Of a stretch of DNA of 64,000 nucleotides, positions 63,979 through 64,000 are shown in pieces. Below the pieces are notes generated by a model. It was not told the origin of the DNA. It did not search any database and saw only the letters and a program-made list of their open reading frames with translations. Location: contig CAJNDS010001001.1 of the NCBI GenBank assembly GCA_905221605.1, forward strand, positions 1,397,549 through 1,461,548. Direction: 5' to 3'. Positions within the stretch are counted from its first letter, which is position 1. Every line of letters starts with the position of its first letter. This DNA is from Symbiodinium natans (taxonomy: Eukaryota; Sar; Dinophyceae; Suessiales; Symbiodiniaceae). Both the position numbers and the translations under genes were made by a program.

Positions 63979-64000
63979 TTTCTCTTGTCCCCTTTTGCCT

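Noticed and set aside
1-64000. Spliced-leader RNA genes, tRNA or rRNA genes
   Set aside because: No match to the conserved dinoflagellate leader end (TTTTGGCTCAAG), no cloverleaf and no rRNA core sequence noticed by eye. Not excluded by a proper search.

Overview
The window looks like nuclear DNA of a photosynthetic dinoflagellate (inference). The support is: (i) four nearly identical, intronless, same-strand transketolase genes in a head-to-tail array, an arrangement typical of dinoflagellates; (ii) a leader on those proteins with a signal-peptide-like segment, an FVAP motif and a second hydrophobic segment, as in class I peridinin-plastid transit peptides; (iii) plant-type TTTAGGG/CCCTAAA telomeric repeats in dozens of interstitial blocks in both orientations; (iv) large amounts of simple and higher-order repeats. 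I cannot name a species.

Layout. 1-16.5 kb: interstitial telomeric repeat (ITR) blocks alternate with GC-rich islands of 50-130 bp, many of which read as minus-strand exons. 16.5-28.7 kb: the transketolase array on the minus strand with repeated spacers. 28.7-35 kb: ITRs, homopolymers and short inverted-repeat elements. 35.1-35.7 kb: an intronless minus-strand gene for a protein with two twin-CX9C (CHCH) motifs. 36-55.3 kb: ITRs, more exon-like islands (mostly minus strand), several families of short terminal-inverted-repeat (TIR) elements, and an AT-rich fragment of a GMC oxidoreductase gene at about 46.95-47.50 kb that lies inside one such element. 55.4-59.2 kb: a tandem array of about 230-bp units built from TTTTAAGG motifs, interrupted by a GC-rich foldback element. 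59.2-61.7 kb: further tandem arrays. 61.7-64 kb: unique AT-richer DNA and CT/GA-rich tracts. ITR arrays essentially stop at about 55.35 kb.

Confident genes are the four transketolases and the twin-CX9C gene. The exon-like islands are supported by open frames and splice-like edges only. Many are also open on the other strand and neighbouring islands rarely join in phase, so they are offered as candidate exons, not gene models. Their edges often fall directly on the telomeric repeat (donor-like G|GTTTAGGG, acceptor-like CCCTAAAG|), which suggests that many introns here consist largely of ITRs and TIR elements. The transketolases would supply the Calvin cycle and pentose phosphate pathway in the plastid. 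No rRNA, tRNA, spliced-leader gene or CRISPR array was recognised.
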